Source: DASUPK01 sp963744105 (GTDB taxonomy: Bacteria > Actinomycetota > Thermoleophilia > Solirubrobacterales > 70-9). From it: a stretch of DNA of 64,000 nucleotides. Of the stretch, positions 63,851 to 64,000 are shown piece after piece. The stretch is from NCBI GenBank assembly GCA_963744105.1, contig CAVUSJ010000003.1:62001-126000 (forward strand). Direction: 5' to 3'. Each line of letters opens with the position of its first letter. The stretch's first letter is position 1. Position numbers and translations under genes: made by a program. The notes beneath the pieces were generated by a model. It was not told the origin of the DNA. It saw only the letters and a list, made by a program, of their open reading frames with translations, and ran no database searches.

Positions 63851-64000
63851 ATGTGCGGCATCGTCGGATATGTAGGTGACCGACCGTGCCGGGACCTGCT
63901 GATCGCCGGACTGGAGAAGCTCGAGTATCGAGGCTATGACTCCGCCGGCATCTCGGTGCTCTCGGACGGCGAGATCGACAGCGTGCGCGCTGTCGGCAAC
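63851..64000 (+). CDS. glmS: glutamine-fructose-6-phosphate aminotransferase, 5' end
   Basis: The first 50 codons are visible: MCGIVGYVGDRPCRDLLIAG with the N-terminal Cys nucleophile of class II glutaminases, then EKLEYRGYDSAGISVL, the ammonia-channel block. The gene runs off the right edge. It would make GlcN-6-P, the substrate of the adjacent GlmM. Confidence 0.95.
   Translation, partial: MCGIVGYVGDRPCRDLLIAGLEKLEYRGYDSAGISVLSDGEIDSVRAVGN

Noticed and set aside
1..64000. Mobile elements, prophage, CRISPR arrays or a biosynthetic megacluster
   Set aside because: No transposase, integrase, phage structural gene, direct-repeat array, NRPS or PKS was seen on either strand.

Overview
The window is G+C-rich, densely packed DNA with overlapping ATGA/GTGA junctions, no transposases, no CRISPR and no recognisable tRNA or rRNA. 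Several traits point to an actinobacterium, and I infer a deep lineage such as Thermoleophilia (Solirubrobacterales or Gaiellales). These are an M. tuberculosis-like CysM with a Mec-type JAMM hydrolase, a CBS-less GuaB3, a cyclic-di-AMP riboswitch in front of an M23 peptidase, and TANNNT -10 boxes set directly before start codons. The clade is an inference, not something the sequence proves.

Region 1 (1-24.7 kb and 29.3-30.7 kb) is a cell-surface polysaccharide locus. It holds GT2 and GT4 glycosyltransferases, two tandem pairs of large multi-membrane (GT-C-like) proteins, two polyprenyl-phosphate-glycosyltransferase-like proteins, seven SAM methyltransferases, a Wzx-like flippase, a Wzt/Wzm ABC exporter, a secreted glycoside-hydrolase lipoprotein and an RmlC-like cupin. 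Together they would build, modify, flip or export, and trim a surface glycan. Region 2 (24.7-31.7 kb) has a polar amino-acid ABC transporter divergent from cysM, with a Mec-type CysO-cysteine hydrolase nearby, which suggests cysteine uptake and synthesis. Region 3 (31.6-45.5 kb) is mixed: DUF1152 and DUF1802 proteins, a degenerate MA-like peptidase, hydantoinase/oxoprolinase hyuA-hyuB, nadB divergent from an HDAC-type deacetylase, and a giant coiled-coil protein ending in a helix-hairpin-helix domain. Region 4 (45.2-64 kb) is core housekeeping: rph, rdgB, a CDF transporter, tldD/tldE, HU, pyrF, a LysM protein, a D,D-carboxypeptidase, a PfkB kinase, guaB3-guaA, an ACT protein, two M23 peptidases under a riboswitch, rplM-rpsI and glmM-glmS.

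Two patterns run through the window. First, at least twenty genes carry a TANNNT hexamer 6-9 nt before the start codon, the layout expected for leaderless mRNAs. This rule corrects several starts and, in three genes, points at AUC or CUG where no ATG, GTG or TTG exists. Second, four long genes are each broken by a single frame change (near 1062, 3920, 34790 and 43000) with strong coding on both sides. These may be assembly errors or real lesions.
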